Shown here: positions 35,287 through 44,398 of the stretch, piece after piece | Layout: each line of letters opens with the position of its first letter | Numbering within the stretch: the stretch's first letter is position 1 | From: Commensalibacter communis | GTDB lineage: Bacteria; Pseudomonadota; Alphaproteobacteria; Acetobacterales; Acetobacteraceae | DNA length: 52,778 bases | NCBI RefSeq assembly: GCF_947179015.1 | Contig: NZ_CAMXCM010000010.1 | Location: 1 to 52,778, forward strand | Direction of reading: 5' to 3' | Made by a program: the position numbers and the translations under genes | The notes under the pieces: generated by a model | What the model saw: the letters and a program-made list of their open reading frames with translations, nothing else | Database searches by the model: none | What the model was told of the DNA's origin: nothing

Positions 35287-35438
35287 AAAAACTCCATTCG
35301 AATGATAAAAGGATTCACACTTTATTGTAATAGTTCAATAAAATGACATTAAATCAGATAAAAAGAAATATGATATTCATACAATTTTGCCAATTTCTCT
35401 GTTTTTTTAGCAAAATTGCGTTCATACATCATAGTAAA

Positions 35439-36701
35439 TCACTTTTTAATAAATCTAGCCATAAAAAATCCATCCAATCCCCCTTTTTCTGACCACATAG
35501 AGGGCAATGTCCTAACCCAGCCTTCCTTTGTAATACTTTCGGGCAAAAACGGAACGTCATCAACGGTTAATGGTAAAGGGGATAATTCAGGCAAACTAGA
35601 CATATATCGTGCTTGCTCTTCCGCTTCGGCCGTTTGTAACGAACAAACACTATACATTAACCGCCCACCTGGTTTTAAATAGTTTAGGGCTGCCTGGATT
35701 AATTGACGTTGCACGTTGACCAATGTGCTAATTTCTTTTGGTTTTTTGATATGTAACACGTCTGGATGGCGTCGAAAAATACCTGTGGCAGAACATGGGG
35801 CATCTAATAAAATTGCATCAAATTCGTCTTTATATTGCAATTGAGCAGCATCCGATTGCACAATTTTTGCCTGTAACTGCAAGCGAGCCAAATTTTCTTT
35901 TAAGCGTTTAATGCGTTTTGGATCTTTTTCAACAGCCACGACTTGTCCGCCAGCCATCACAAGCTGAGCGGTTTTTCCACCAGGTGCAGCACATAAATCG
36001 GCGACTGTTTCACCCTGTTGCACATTCAGTAAATATGCAGGTAATGAAGCAGCCACATCTTGCACCCAAAATTGTCCTTCTTCAAATCCAGACAAATGAT
36101 TGACTTTTGTGCCGACGGGATAACGATAGCTATCTGCGCATAATAATGTTCCACCCTCTGGAGCAGACAAACCCGCTTTTACGGAAAGATCCAAAGGCAC
36201 TTCATAATTCAAGCATTGCGCTAATTGGCGTGGATGAAAGCCTGCTTTATCCCATTCTTGCCATAACCAAGATGGTAAATTTAAACGCTCTTGATCGAGC
36301 CCTTCTAAACATTCTTTTCCTTGATCGGCGACTTTACGTAAAACCGCATTCACCAAACCTGTAAACCCAGAAAATCCGTTTTTACGAGCCAAATTCACCG
36401 TTGTATTAATTGCCGCATGCCTTGGTGTTTCCAAAAATATAATTTGTGCAACACCTAACAACAAAATGACAGAAACAGGCTGAGGGGGCGCTCGTCGTAA
36501 TAAAGGTTCAATAATGGCTTCTAATACGCCCTTTTGTCGTAAACAGCACACAATTAATCGATAAGCAGCAGCTTTGTCGCGACTATCCGCATGACGAGAT
36601 AATAGATGGTCTAAAACAGCATCCAAAGAACGGTTACGTTCCAAAACTTGACAAAGTGCTTCAAAAGCGATTTGACGTGTGTCGTCTTTTTCTTTATTCA
36701 T
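35439..36701 (-). CDS. rsmB: 16S rRNA (cytosine-5)-methyltransferase RsmB-like
   Basis: 420 residues. An N-terminal NusB-like RNA-binding domain (QIAFEALCQVLERNRSLDAV; HAAINTTVNLARKNG) is followed by a SAM-dependent methyltransferase: FWVQDVAASLPAYLL, ETVADLCAAPGGKTAQLV (SAM motif I), DAILLDAPCSATGIFRRHPD (motif IV, Cys) and LMYSVCSLQTAEAEEQ (motif VI, the nucleophilic Cys). The enzyme makes m5C967 of 16S rRNA. The C-terminal WSEKGGLDGFFMARF is typical. First gene of the rsmB-rpe-heparinase-GT4 series, common in Acetobacteraceae; divergent from the GT2 gene. Confidence 0.95.
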   Translation of the reverse strand: MNKEKDDTRQIAFEALCQVLERNRSLDAVLDHLLSRHADSRDKAAAYRLIVCCLRQKGVLEAIIEPLLRRAPPQPVSVILLLGVAQIIFLETPRHAAINTTVNLARKNGFSGFTGLVNAVLRKVADQGKECLEGLDQERLNLPSWLWQEWDKAGFHPRQLAQCLNYEVPLDLSVKAGLSAPEGGTLLCADSYRYPVGTKVNHLSGFEEGQFWVQDVAASLPAYLLNVQQGETVADLCAAPGGKTAQLVMAGGQVVAVEKDPKRIKRLKENLARLQLQAKIVQSDAAQLQYKDEFDAILLDAPCSATGIFRRHPDVLHIKKPKEISTLVNVQRQLIQAALNYLKPGGRLMYSVCSLQTAEAEEQARYMSSLPELSPLPLTVDDVPFLPESITKEGWVRTLPSMWSEKGGLDGFFMARFIKK

Positions 36702-36862
36702 TATTTCTGACTTAATCTTACAGTTTTCGGTTTGATGGGATTTTCTTTGTTGTACTCTTTAAATACATATTTTCAATCCTACATCCCTTAAATATGCCAC
36801 ATTTCTGCTTATTATAGTATCTTTATTTTAATATACCACGACAAGGAACGTTACTTTTCACC

Positions 36863-37654
36863 ATGAAGAAATGGTCTATCTTGCTGCCTTATTATAACGA
36901 AAAAAATTTCTTGCCTGGCACACTAGAGTCAATTTGCTCTCAACATTTCAAAGATTTTACATTAATTTTAATCAATAATGCATCCGATGACGAATCCGAA
37001 GAGATTGCTAAGAAAACATTAGCTGCCTATCCAGATATTGATGTTGTGTATCTATATGAAGCCCAGCCTGGAAAAACCCTTGCTTTACAAACAGGATTAA
37101 AAGCGGTTAACACACCTTATGTCGCCACGATTGATGCCGATACTTATTATCCCCCTTATTATCTTTGGTTTTGCAATCATATCTTTGAACAAGATCCCGA
37201 AATCGTTGGGGTAATGGCTTGTGATATTTATGCCCCTTATTACGACTATCAAAGCCAGAAAAGATGCCGTAAAATTGTCAGAAAATCAAAAATATTCAGC
37301 AAACAATGCCATGCGGGTGGATATGCCCAAACGTTCCGCACAGAAAGTTTAAGACAAGTCGGAGGATTTGACCAAAATATATGGCCATATGTCCTGATGG
37401 ATCACGAAGTTATCCATCGTTTACTTAAAGTTGGAAAGACATATTATTCTGCTAAACATTGGTGTATGCCTTCTGAACGACGAGCAGATCGTAAAAAGGT
37501 TCAGTGGAATAAACTTGAAAAGATGCTCTATGAATTCACACCTTTTTTCCTAAAAGATTGGTTTTTTTACAGTTATCTAAGAAAAAAATTCCAAGCACGT
37601 AAAGCCAACATCACACAGTTGCGCGAACATCTATGGGAAAAAAATGATGGATAA
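36863..37654 (+). CDS. Glycosyltransferase family 2
   Basis: 263 residues, GT-A fold, cytosolic. The opening SILLPYYNEKNFLPGTLESI, then LILINNASDDESEEIA (nucleotide binding) and VATIDADTYYPPYYLWF with the DxD metal motif are typical. An acceptor-side block AGGYAQTFRTESLRQVGGFD follows. Inverting GT2 enzymes use nucleotide sugars for polysaccharides or lipids; the donor is unknown. AAGGA precedes the ATG at a rather long distance. Divergent from rsmB; the YggS gene follows after 54 bases. Confidence 0.92.
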   Translation: MKKWSILLPYYNEKNFLPGTLESICSQHFKDFTLILINNASDDESEEIAKKTLAAYPDIDVVYLYEAQPGKTLALQTGLKAVNTPYVATIDADTYYPPYYLWFCNHIFEQDPEIVGVMACDIYAPYYDYQSQKRCRKIVRKSKIFSKQCHAGGYAQTFRTESLRQVGGFDQNIWPYVLMDHEVIHRLLKVGKTYYSAKHWCMPSERRADRKKVQWNKLEKMLYEFTPFFLKDWFFYSYLRKKFQARKANITQLREHLWEKNDG

Positions 37655-37708
37655 AGCATCCTGTTCATTCTAGTATAAAAAGAATTTCCATCTATACTGA
37701 TTTTTATA

Positions 37709-38389
37709 ATGAACGATATTAATATACAACAAAATCTTGATAAAATTATACAAAATATCGAGCAAGCTGCTTTGCGTTGTGGTCGTCAACCCAACGATAT
37801 TCAATTAGTTGCGGTATCGAAATTTAACCCGATCACAGCCATTCAATCAGTAATTGACCATCATCATTTTACTTTTGGTGAGAACCGTATTCAAGAAGCC
37901 AAGGAAAAATTCACGCCTCTGATTGAAGCACATCCTAATATTCAATTACATATTATCGGCGCTATCCAAACCAATAAAATCCTCGATGCTGTTAAAATTG
38001 CTAACGTCATTGAAACAATTGACCGCGTTGCGTTGCTAAACCCCTTACAAAAAGCAATTGATAAAACTGGGCGATGCCCCAACTTATTTATTCAAATTAA
38101 TATTGGACAAGAGCCACAAAAAGCAGGGATTTTACCTTCGGAAGCAAACGAATTCATAGAGCTCTGTCTGAAACAATTTGGTTGCAAAATACAAGGTGTG
38201 ATGGGCATCCCCCCCGTTGGTCATCATCCTGTTCCCTATTTCCAACAACTGGCCAAATTCGCCCATCACTATGACTTACCTGAAATTTCTATGGGGATGT
38301 CCGCTGACTTCGAAGACGCAATTACGTGTGGTGCCACACTCGTGCGTGTGGGCTCTGCTATATTTGGGGATCGTCCCGTAAAAATATAA
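37709..38389 (+). CDS. YggS-family PLP homeostasis protein
   Basis: 226 residues, single-domain alanine-racemase-like TIM barrel. PLP binding Lys lies in LVAVSKFNPITAIQ, and further family features are FGENRIQEAKEKF, LHIIGAIQTNKI, INIGQEPQKAGI, VMGIPP, and the phosphate-binding ISMGMSADFEDAI with TLVRVGSAIFG at the end. YggS/PROSC binds PLP and balances vitamin B6 and amino acid pools rather than catalysing a known reaction. Followed by a weak hairpin before kup. Confidence 0.95.
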   Translation: MNDINIQQNLDKIIQNIEQAALRCGRQPNDIQLVAVSKFNPITAIQSVIDHHHFTFGENRIQEAKEKFTPLIEAHPNIQLHIIGAIQTNKILDAVKIANVIETIDRVALLNPLQKAIDKTGRCPNLFIQINIGQEPQKAGILPSEANEFIELCLKQFGCKIQGVMGIPPVGHHPVPYFQQLAKFAHHYDLPEISMGMSADFEDAITCGATLVRVGSAIFGDRPVKI

Positions 38390-38402
38390 AAAACTTTTCA
38401 AA

Positions 38403-38422
38403 ACATATAAAAAGCTATATGT
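38403..38422 (+). terminator. Weak hairpin between yggS-like gene and kup
   Basis: ACATATA (38403-38409) and TATATGT (38416-38422) are complementary with a six-base loop, 14 bases after the stop. The stem is AU-rich and a T-containing tail follows (GTCGTTTGTTTT). It may be an inefficient terminator. Confidence 0.3.
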
Positions 38423-38494
38423 GTCGTTTGTTTTGGCTTACAGTTATTGTTGAATAATCTGTAGCGATTATGAATATATGTGGAGTTTCTTTAC

Positions 38495-40576
38495 ATGACT
38501 GATTCTTCAAACGAAGAGGATAATCATCACAAAGACGAATCATCGTCGACAAAAGCTGATGATGCAAAATCTGTGATTATTTCTGCTGATGGTGATGCTG
38601 TTCCAGAACCAACAGAAGAGATACAAGGCGATGTTATGGTTCTTCCTTCACTGGATGAAGAAAGCCAAATCACTGAATTTGGAACAGATCAACCAGAACA
38701 TAAAATGAAACCCATAAATGCAGCGATCTTGATGACCGTTCTTGGGGTTGTATATGGTGATATCGGCACAAGCCCTATTTATGCATTCCGTGCAACAATG
38801 GGGGTTGTTTCCAATCATCACGCTGATTTACAACGCTGGGAAATATTTGGGATTATCAGCTTGATTTTCTGGGCTTTGGTTTTGATTGTGACCGTGAAAT
38901 ATGTAATGCTGGTAATGCGTGCCGACCATAATGGCGAAGGCGGCATATTGGCATTAATGTCTTTGGCACAACGTGTTACCAAAAACACCACTGGCAAAGT
39001 CGCCTTGGGTATGGTTGGGATTGCTGGAACCTGTCTCTTCTTTGGGGATGGAATGATTACACCAGCCGTTTCAGTCTTATCAGCGATTGAAGGGCTAGAA
39101 GTTTCTTTACCAAGCGTTCAAGAATTTATTGTACCAATGGCACTAATCATTCTTTTTGGTTTATTTTGTATGCAAAGCAAAGGAACTGAACGCATCGGCA
39201 AGATATTTGGTCCAGTCATGTTCCTGTGGTTCAGCACGATTGGTATTTTGGGATTGTTGCAAGTTATACAACATCCTTTTGTCCTTGTTGCTTTATCCCC
39301 ATATTACGCTGTTTCTTTTGTGATCCATCATGAATGGATGGCATTTTTGGCCTTGGGATCTGTTGTGTTAGCGGTCACTGGTGCCGAAGCGCTTTATGCA
39401 GATATGGGACATTTTGGTAGAAAACCGATTGGATATGCATGGGTATTCTTTGTACTGCCTGCATTGACTTTAAATTATTTGGGTCAAGGTGCATTGGTTT
39501 TGACCAATCCGCATGCATTAAGTAATCCTTTCTTTTATTTAGCCCCTCATTGGTTTAATATACCTTTGGTTATTTTATCAACTTTTGCCACTGTGATTGC
39601 CAGCCAAGCAGGAATTTCAGGCGGCTTTTCCCTTGCTAAACAATTAACCCAACTTGGATATTTCCCACGATTACGTATTTTACATACGAATGCTCATGAA
39701 GAAGGGCAAATTTATGTTCCTGACGTGAATCATGCTTTAATGATTGGTGCACTATTACTCATTGTCAGTTTCAGATCGTCCGAAGCTTTGGCAGCAGCAT
39801 ATGGTATTGCGGTGACTGGGACATTTATTTGTACAACCACGTTATCTTGCGTTGTGTTCCATAAACTGTACAAATGGCCAGCCTATAAAGTTGCGATCAT
39901 ATTTGGTATTTTCTTCTGTATTGACATTCCATTCTTTACCGCCAATGCGTTAAAAATTCCCGAAGGTGGCTGGGTACCATTACTCCTTGGTATTTGTTTA
40001 ACCATTATGATGACCTCTTGGAACAAAGGACGAAATATCATTATTAAAAAACGTGCTCAAGATGCGATGCCGATTGCTTCTTTCTTAGCTCGTTTACCTC
40101 AAGGAAAAATTACCCGCGTTTCTGGAACGGCGATTTTCATGACGCCAGACCCGATGTCCATTCCGAATTCTTTGATTCATAATTTACGGCATAATAAAGT
40201 CTTGCATGACCATGTTCTATTCGTAACGATTGAAAACTTAAAGCAACCCGAGGCAGAATACGGCCATCGTATTGCCATGCGTCAGCTTGCGCCCAATATT
40301 TATCAAATTATTGTGCGATATGGATTTATGGAAATGCCTAATTTGCCAAAAGTTTTGGAACTGCTAAAATCTCAACCTCAATTAGATTTCTTTGATCCCT
40401 TACAAGCATCCTACTTTACAACCAGAGAGCAAATCGTTCCTGCTTCTATTCCAAAGATGAGCAAATGGCGGATGGCAATTTTCATGTTCATGAACAGAAA
40501 TGCCAGCCCTGTGACAGACTTCTTACGCATTCCTGCGGATCGTGTGGTTGAATTAGCCGTGCGCGTATCTATCTAA
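38495..40576 (+). CDS. kup: Kup-type low-affinity potassium transporter
   Basis: 693 residues from ATG 38495, which has GGAG nine bases upstream; the longer frame from GTG 38480 lacks this. An acidic, poly-charged N-terminal tail of about 70 residues precedes the first helix MTVLGVVYGDIGTSPIYAFR, the Kup/HAK signature. Later signs are VMRADHNGEGGILALMSLAQ, GMITPAVSVLSAIEG, ALYADMGHFGRKPI and QAGISGGFSLAKQLTQLGYFP. It imports K+ with H+ across the inner membrane. The acidic tail is longer than the E. coli protein's N-terminus. hemW begins six bases after its stop. Confidence 0.96.
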   Translation: MTDSSNEEDNHHKDESSSTKADDAKSVIISADGDAVPEPTEEIQGDVMVLPSLDEESQITEFGTDQPEHKMKPINAAILMTVLGVVYGDIGTSPIYAFRATMGVVSNHHADLQRWEIFGIISLIFWALVLIVTVKYVMLVMRADHNGEGGILALMSLAQRVTKNTTGKVALGMVGIAGTCLFFGDGMITPAVSVLSAIEGLEVSLPSVQEFIVPMALIILFGLFCMQSKGTERIGKIFGPVMFLWFSTIGILGLLQVIQHPFVLVALSPYYAVSFVIHHEWMAFLALGSVVLAVTGAEALYADMGHFGRKPIGYAWVFFVLPALTLNYLGQGALVLTNPHALSNPFFYLAPHWFNIPLVILSTFATVIASQAGISGGFSLAKQLTQLGYFPRLRILHTNAHEEGQIYVPDVNHALMIGALLLIVSFRSSEALAAAYGIAVTGTFICTTTLSCVVFHKLYKWPAYKVAIIFGIFFCIDIPFFTANALKIPEGGWVPLLLGICLTIMMTSWNKGRNIIIKKRAQDAMPIASFLARLPQGKITRVSGTAIFMTPDPMSIPNSLIHNLRHNKVLHDHVLFVTIENLKQPEAEYGHRIAMRQLAPNIYQIIVRYGFMEMPNLPKVLELLKSQPQLDFFDPLQASYFTTREQIVPASIPKMSKWRMAIFMFMNRNASPVTDFLRIPADRVVELAVRVSI

Positions 40577-40581
40577 TAGAG

Positions 40582-41754
40582 ATGAAAGCAACAATTCAAC
40601 ATACACAACAAGGCATTGGGCTTTATATTCATTGGCCCTTTTGCCTTGCCAAATGTCCGTATTGTGATTTCAACAGCTATGTTGCTGAACAAATCCCACA
40701 AGAGGCTTATGCCAAAGCCTTGGTGCAAGAATTGCAAACAACCTTAGCTGAAATTCCTAAAGTTCCCCTGACTTCTATCTTTTTTGGTGGGGGAACGCCC
40801 TCTCTAATGTTACCCTCCACTGCCCAGAGATTAATTGATACTGCAACTTCTTTACTACCTGTATCTGAAAATCTGGAAATAACCCTAGAAGCCAACCCAA
40901 CCAGTGTTGAAAATCAAAAGCTTAAAGATTTTTATCATGCAGGGGTTAACCGCGCATCGTTGGGTATTCAAAGTTTAAACCCCACTGCCCTCAAAGCATT
41001 GGGCAGAGAACATTCTGTTGGGCAAGCGATTGAAGCATTAACCATCGCCAAGAAAATTTTCCCTAGGATTTCTTTTGATCTCATTTATGCGCGTGAAGGT
41101 CAAACCATTCAAGAATGGGAAGGTGAATTACAAGAAGCCTTGGCTTTGACGCACGATCATTTGTCTTTGTATCAATTAACCATCGAGCCAGGCACGATTT
41201 TTGCCAAACAATATCGCCAAGGAAAAATCACGTTACCTGATGAAGAACTCAGCACAGCAATGCTGACCACTACGGAAATGATTACGAACCAATATGGGTT
41301 ACAGGCTTACGAAATTTCAAACTATGCCAAACCTGGTGCAGAAAGCCGTCACAACTTAACATATTGGAAATATAAAGATTATATCGGCATTGGGCCAGGG
41401 GCACATGGTCGGGTGACTTTGGATCAAACTTTATATGCCACAGAACGTCATAAAAATCCTGTTAAATGGTTGGAACATGTGCAACAGAACGGACATGCTT
41501 TGTCAGTCAAAGAGGCATTGACCCCCGCCGAAAAAGCACAAGAAATGCTGCTTATGGGGTTAAGGTTAATAAAGGGTGTTCAAGCACAGCAATTTGAAAG
41601 AAGGTGTGGAATGGCTTTAACAGATGCAGTGAATATGTCCATGTTAAGTGCATTGGTTGAAGAAAATTTTCTCTCTTGGGATCAAGAGTGTCTTAAAACG
41701 ACACCTCAAGGCCGTTTACGCCTGAATGCGATCTTGGAGGCTCTCCTGAAATAA
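40582..41754 (+). CDS. hemW: Radical SAM heme chaperone HemW
   Basis: 390 residues. The radical SAM motif is LYIHWPFCLAKCPYCDFNSY (CxxxCxxC plus the HemW-type Asp-Phe-Asn-Ser-Tyr), followed by SIFFGGGTPSLM, TLEANPTSVE, NRASLGIQSLN and HLSLYQLTIEPGTIF, then ISNYAKPGAESRHNLTYWKY. The additional C-terminal region (LLMGLRLIKGV) belongs to HemW. It is related to HemN but lacks coproporphyrinogen oxidase activity and probably delivers heme to respiratory enzymes. Close spacing behind kup suggests cotranscription. Confidence 0.94.
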   Translation: MKATIQHTQQGIGLYIHWPFCLAKCPYCDFNSYVAEQIPQEAYAKALVQELQTTLAEIPKVPLTSIFFGGGTPSLMLPSTAQRLIDTATSLLPVSENLEITLEANPTSVENQKLKDFYHAGVNRASLGIQSLNPTALKALGREHSVGQAIEALTIAKKIFPRISFDLIYAREGQTIQEWEGELQEALALTHDHLSLYQLTIEPGTIFAKQYRQGKITLPDEELSTAMLTTTEMITNQYGLQAYEISNYAKPGAESRHNLTYWKYKDYIGIGPGAHGRVTLDQTLYATERHKNPVKWLEHVQQNGHALSVKEALTPAEKAQEMLLMGLRLIKGVQAQQFERRCGMALTDAVNMSMLSALVEENFLSWDQECLKTTPQGRLRLNAILEALLK

Positions 41755-41787
41755 TATACACTATATGTGTAACGAAAGGGGTTTTTA

Positions 41788-42207
41788 ATGCTGCATATCA
41801 CGAAAGTTGCTGTTGGTGTTACAGATGTTGAAGAATTACAACAAATTAACCTGCGACTAGCTAAGGACAATAATGGCTATCCTTATACGTTAACCCGCTT
41901 CCCTCCTAAACAAGTTGAAGATATTTTACAAGGTGGATCCTTATATCGGGTCATCAAAGGCTCTTTATGCTGTCGTCAACTCATCAAAGATTTTATCCCC
42001 AGCAAAAGAGATAACGGCAATCCATGCACAATAATTTTGTTAGAACCAGAAATTATTCGCACGCAATCCATTGCCATGCGTCCTTTTCAAGGATGGCGAT
42101 ATTTAAAGCCACAAGATGCTCCGATTGACTTGATTACTAATGGAGCTCAACTGCTTGATATTCCAGTCAAACTTCGCAAGGAATTAGAAGAACTTGCCTT
42201 ACTATAA
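41788..42207 (+). CDS. DUF1489 family protein
   Basis: 139 residues. The family's opening LHITKVAVGVTDVEEL, the middle PYTLTRFPPKQVEDILQGGS, then LYRVIKGSLCCRQLIKDF and the end FQGWRYLKPQDAP are typical of this alphaproteobacterial group. No function is known. The Cys pair in SLCCRQ is conserved as I recall. AAGGGG lies eight bases before the ATG. It is 33 bases downstream of hemW on the same strand, so probably in one transcript. Confidence 0.9.
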   Translation: MLHITKVAVGVTDVEELQQINLRLAKDNNGYPYTLTRFPPKQVEDILQGGSLYRVIKGSLCCRQLIKDFIPSKRDNGNPCTIILLEPEIIRTQSIAMRPFQGWRYLKPQDAPIDLITNGAQLLDIPVKLRKELEELALL

Positions 42208-42300
42208 AATTATAAGGTGAAACCATAAATATAAATTGAAGCACTTCGTTATTTTCTGATATATATGAATAATCGTTTCTTTATTTTAAAGAGTATCATA

Positions 42301-42852
42301 ATGGTTCTTATTCACAGATTTAGTCTTGCTCGTCCATTATACTTCGCTCGCTTTCTTCCTTTGATGATTTTGTTAAGTTTTGCAGCCTGTGGTAAAAAAG
42401 ACCCCGCGTCGGAACCGTTGAAGGTAACCCCTAATGAACGTATTGTTCCCTCATCTTCTCCAAAAGAGCCACCGATTATTATCTTGTCACCCTCTTCGGG
42501 TAACACTGGGGCGTATACGCCAACAAGCAATAATTCAACATCGCGTAAAGTAAAGAAAAAGGCATCTTTACCTTCATCCTCTTACAGCACCAGCAACACG
42601 GCCACCAGCCAAGGCAATTACGCCGTCCAAATAGGGGCGTTTTCATCTGAAGTAGTTGCCAATCGTGCTGCCAGCCAAGCCCGTCAAAAGGCACCTTCTT
42701 TGCTTTCCTCCGCAACAACACAAATTGATACAATCCCCAAAAATGGTCAGTCTTTATATCGTGTGAAACTCTCTGGATTAACAGCAAACTATGCCTCTCA
42801 AGCATGTACTGAATTAAAACAACAACAGATGTCTTGCATCATCACGAGGTAA
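42301..42852 (+). CDS. SPOR-domain lipoprotein
   Basis: 183 residues from ATG 42301, preceded by an AAAGAG ribosome site; an upstream ATG at 42265 has none. The signal sequence ends in a lipobox-like LSFAAC (Cys30), so the protein is probably a lipoprotein. A Ser/Thr-rich linker is followed by a SPOR domain (GNYAVQIGAFSSEVVANRAA, then LYRVKLSGLTANYASQACTE) of about 75 residues. SPOR domains bind denuded glycan strands at division septa. The gene is followed by a convergent gene; a second SPOR lipoprotein with a lytic transglycosylase domain lies 1.5 kb downstream. Confidence 0.9.
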   Translation: MVLIHRFSLARPLYFARFLPLMILLSFAACGKKDPASEPLKVTPNERIVPSSSPKEPPIIILSPSSGNTGAYTPTSNNSTSRKVKKKASLPSSSYSTSNTATSQGNYAVQIGAFSSEVVANRAASQARQKAPSLLSSATTQIDTIPKNGQSLYRVKLSGLTANYASQACTELKQQQMSCIITR

Positions 42853-42867
42853 ATTTAAAATTTTCCT

Positions 42868-44223
42868 CTAAATTACTGCGAATTTTTCCCACTCTCTTGG
42901 TTCGACATGACAGAACTCGCTGTTACCTTCAAGATCTACATGAAAGCATGATTTGCGTTCTGGGGTATAGATAATCACTGTTTGATCCTGTTTCTCGATC
43001 GCCAGCATATCATTCGCTTGGTTATCAGCATCAAAAGGCACCAAAGAGATTGCTTGCTCATTATATCTCAATGCAAACATCATTTCTTTCCACACACAAA
43101 CAAGCTGATTTTTATATAGCCGTAAAGGAACAAGATGAGTGTCATGCATAAATATATGTGTTGTCGTAATTTTTTTCTGAATTTGATCAAAAGCAAGTAA
43201 ACGACCGCTATGCGCCACTAGGTAATGCAATTGATTCAACAATGGATTAGGATGAAGTTCAAATTGTTCATTGATTTGATTGGCTTCATATAAACTGCAA
43301 TACAAAAAACCTCTTAAAAAACAACTTTGCAACAATGAACGGCTTTCTTTTATATACCCACGCATTGCTAGCTGGTAAGTGACGGATAAATGACGGACGT
43401 AATCGTCATAGACAATATGATTATTTTTCACTTGCGCTAAAGCCTTGCTAATCAATAATTTATAAATCAACAAAGGATAACGATCTTTAAGTATTAGGAT
43501 CTTGCTATAAATATTATAAATATGATGCCTGCGAACCTCAGCCACTCTACGAATGACATGATGGTCTTCTTCTGTCACTAACATATCCAAAATAGATTTA
43601 AATTCTTCTGATCCTTTTAAGCTATTCACAACTAAATGATGAGCAAATGGCACAGGCACAAGCACGCTATTGGGTAAATTTTCTATAATTTTATTGGCAT
43701 GTTGATGATCGATATCGTTATAGCCTGGTATTCCATGGTAAGTATCATGGGCAATATAGAGTTTCCCTGTAACTTCATCGGGTTGAATCGTGGTTTCCTG
43801 AATAGAATATGGCTCCAACCGATCAACCGTTCGTTGCATAATCGGGCAGACAGGCGCAATCTCTGCATCCAACGTGTATCGAGCACCCATTGCAAAAACA
43901 ATATTAGCGTGCAGAGCTGCTGAGAATTTTAACGCAGCATAAGCACCCATAGATAGACCAATGATGATGATTTTTTTGTAATATTGTGTAATCTCATTAC
44001 ACAAAGGAATAATATGATGCATATCAGAATGCTGATAAAAATTATCAATCTTCGTTGTAATTCCTAAACAAGATAAATGATATTTTTCGACAATCGGTTG
44101 TAGAAAATAGCGATTATATGCCTGTTCTGTTTGATCTGCTGATGCAAAACTAATGATAATATAATCACTCTCTGCCTCATGAAAATGTAACAGCAGCTCC
44201 TCGCCCTCGAAAATAATCATCAT
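42868..44223 (-). CDS. Alpha/beta-hydrolase-like protein with long C-terminal region
   Basis: 451 residues. The first 220 residues form a hydrolase-like fold: LHFHEAESDYIIISFASADQ, then IIIIGLSMGAYAALKFSAAL with a GxSMG nucleophile elbow (Ser at about 94), GKLYIAHDTYHG and VPVPFAHHLVVNSL with a candidate catalytic His. The C-terminal 230 residues are mostly helical and unknown, with a late beta segment (IYTPERKSCFHVDLEGN). Related proteins are often found near polysaccharide genes. The arrangement between two SPOR lipoproteins on the opposite strand is unusual. AAAGGATAG lies before the ATG. Confidence 0.65.
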   Translation of the reverse strand: MMIIFEGEELLLHFHEAESDYIIISFASADQTEQAYNRYFLQPIVEKYHLSCLGITTKIDNFYQHSDMHHIIPLCNEITQYYKKIIIIGLSMGAYAALKFSAALHANIVFAMGARYTLDAEIAPVCPIMQRTVDRLEPYSIQETTIQPDEVTGKLYIAHDTYHGIPGYNDIDHQHANKIIENLPNSVLVPVPFAHHLVVNSLKGSEEFKSILDMLVTEEDHHVIRRVAEVRRHHIYNIYSKILILKDRYPLLIYKLLISKALAQVKNNHIVYDDYVRHLSVTYQLAMRGYIKESRSLLQSCFLRGFLYCSLYEANQINEQFELHPNPLLNQLHYLVAHSGRLLAFDQIQKKITTTHIFMHDTHLVPLRLYKNQLVCVWKEMMFALRYNEQAISLVPFDADNQANDMLAIEKQDQTVIIYTPERKSCFHVDLEGNSEFCHVEPREWEKFAVI

Positions 44224-44398
44224 CTATCCTTTATTACGGCGTTTCCTAGCCACGATATCATAATTTATTCTTGCAAATAATGACATTTTAATAATCATAC
44301 AAGATCATCTCCTTTTATAAAAACTGAATATGACTTTAACAAAACAATCATTCTCTGATATACCTATACATAACTGCTTAATTAAGGTTAGAATAAGA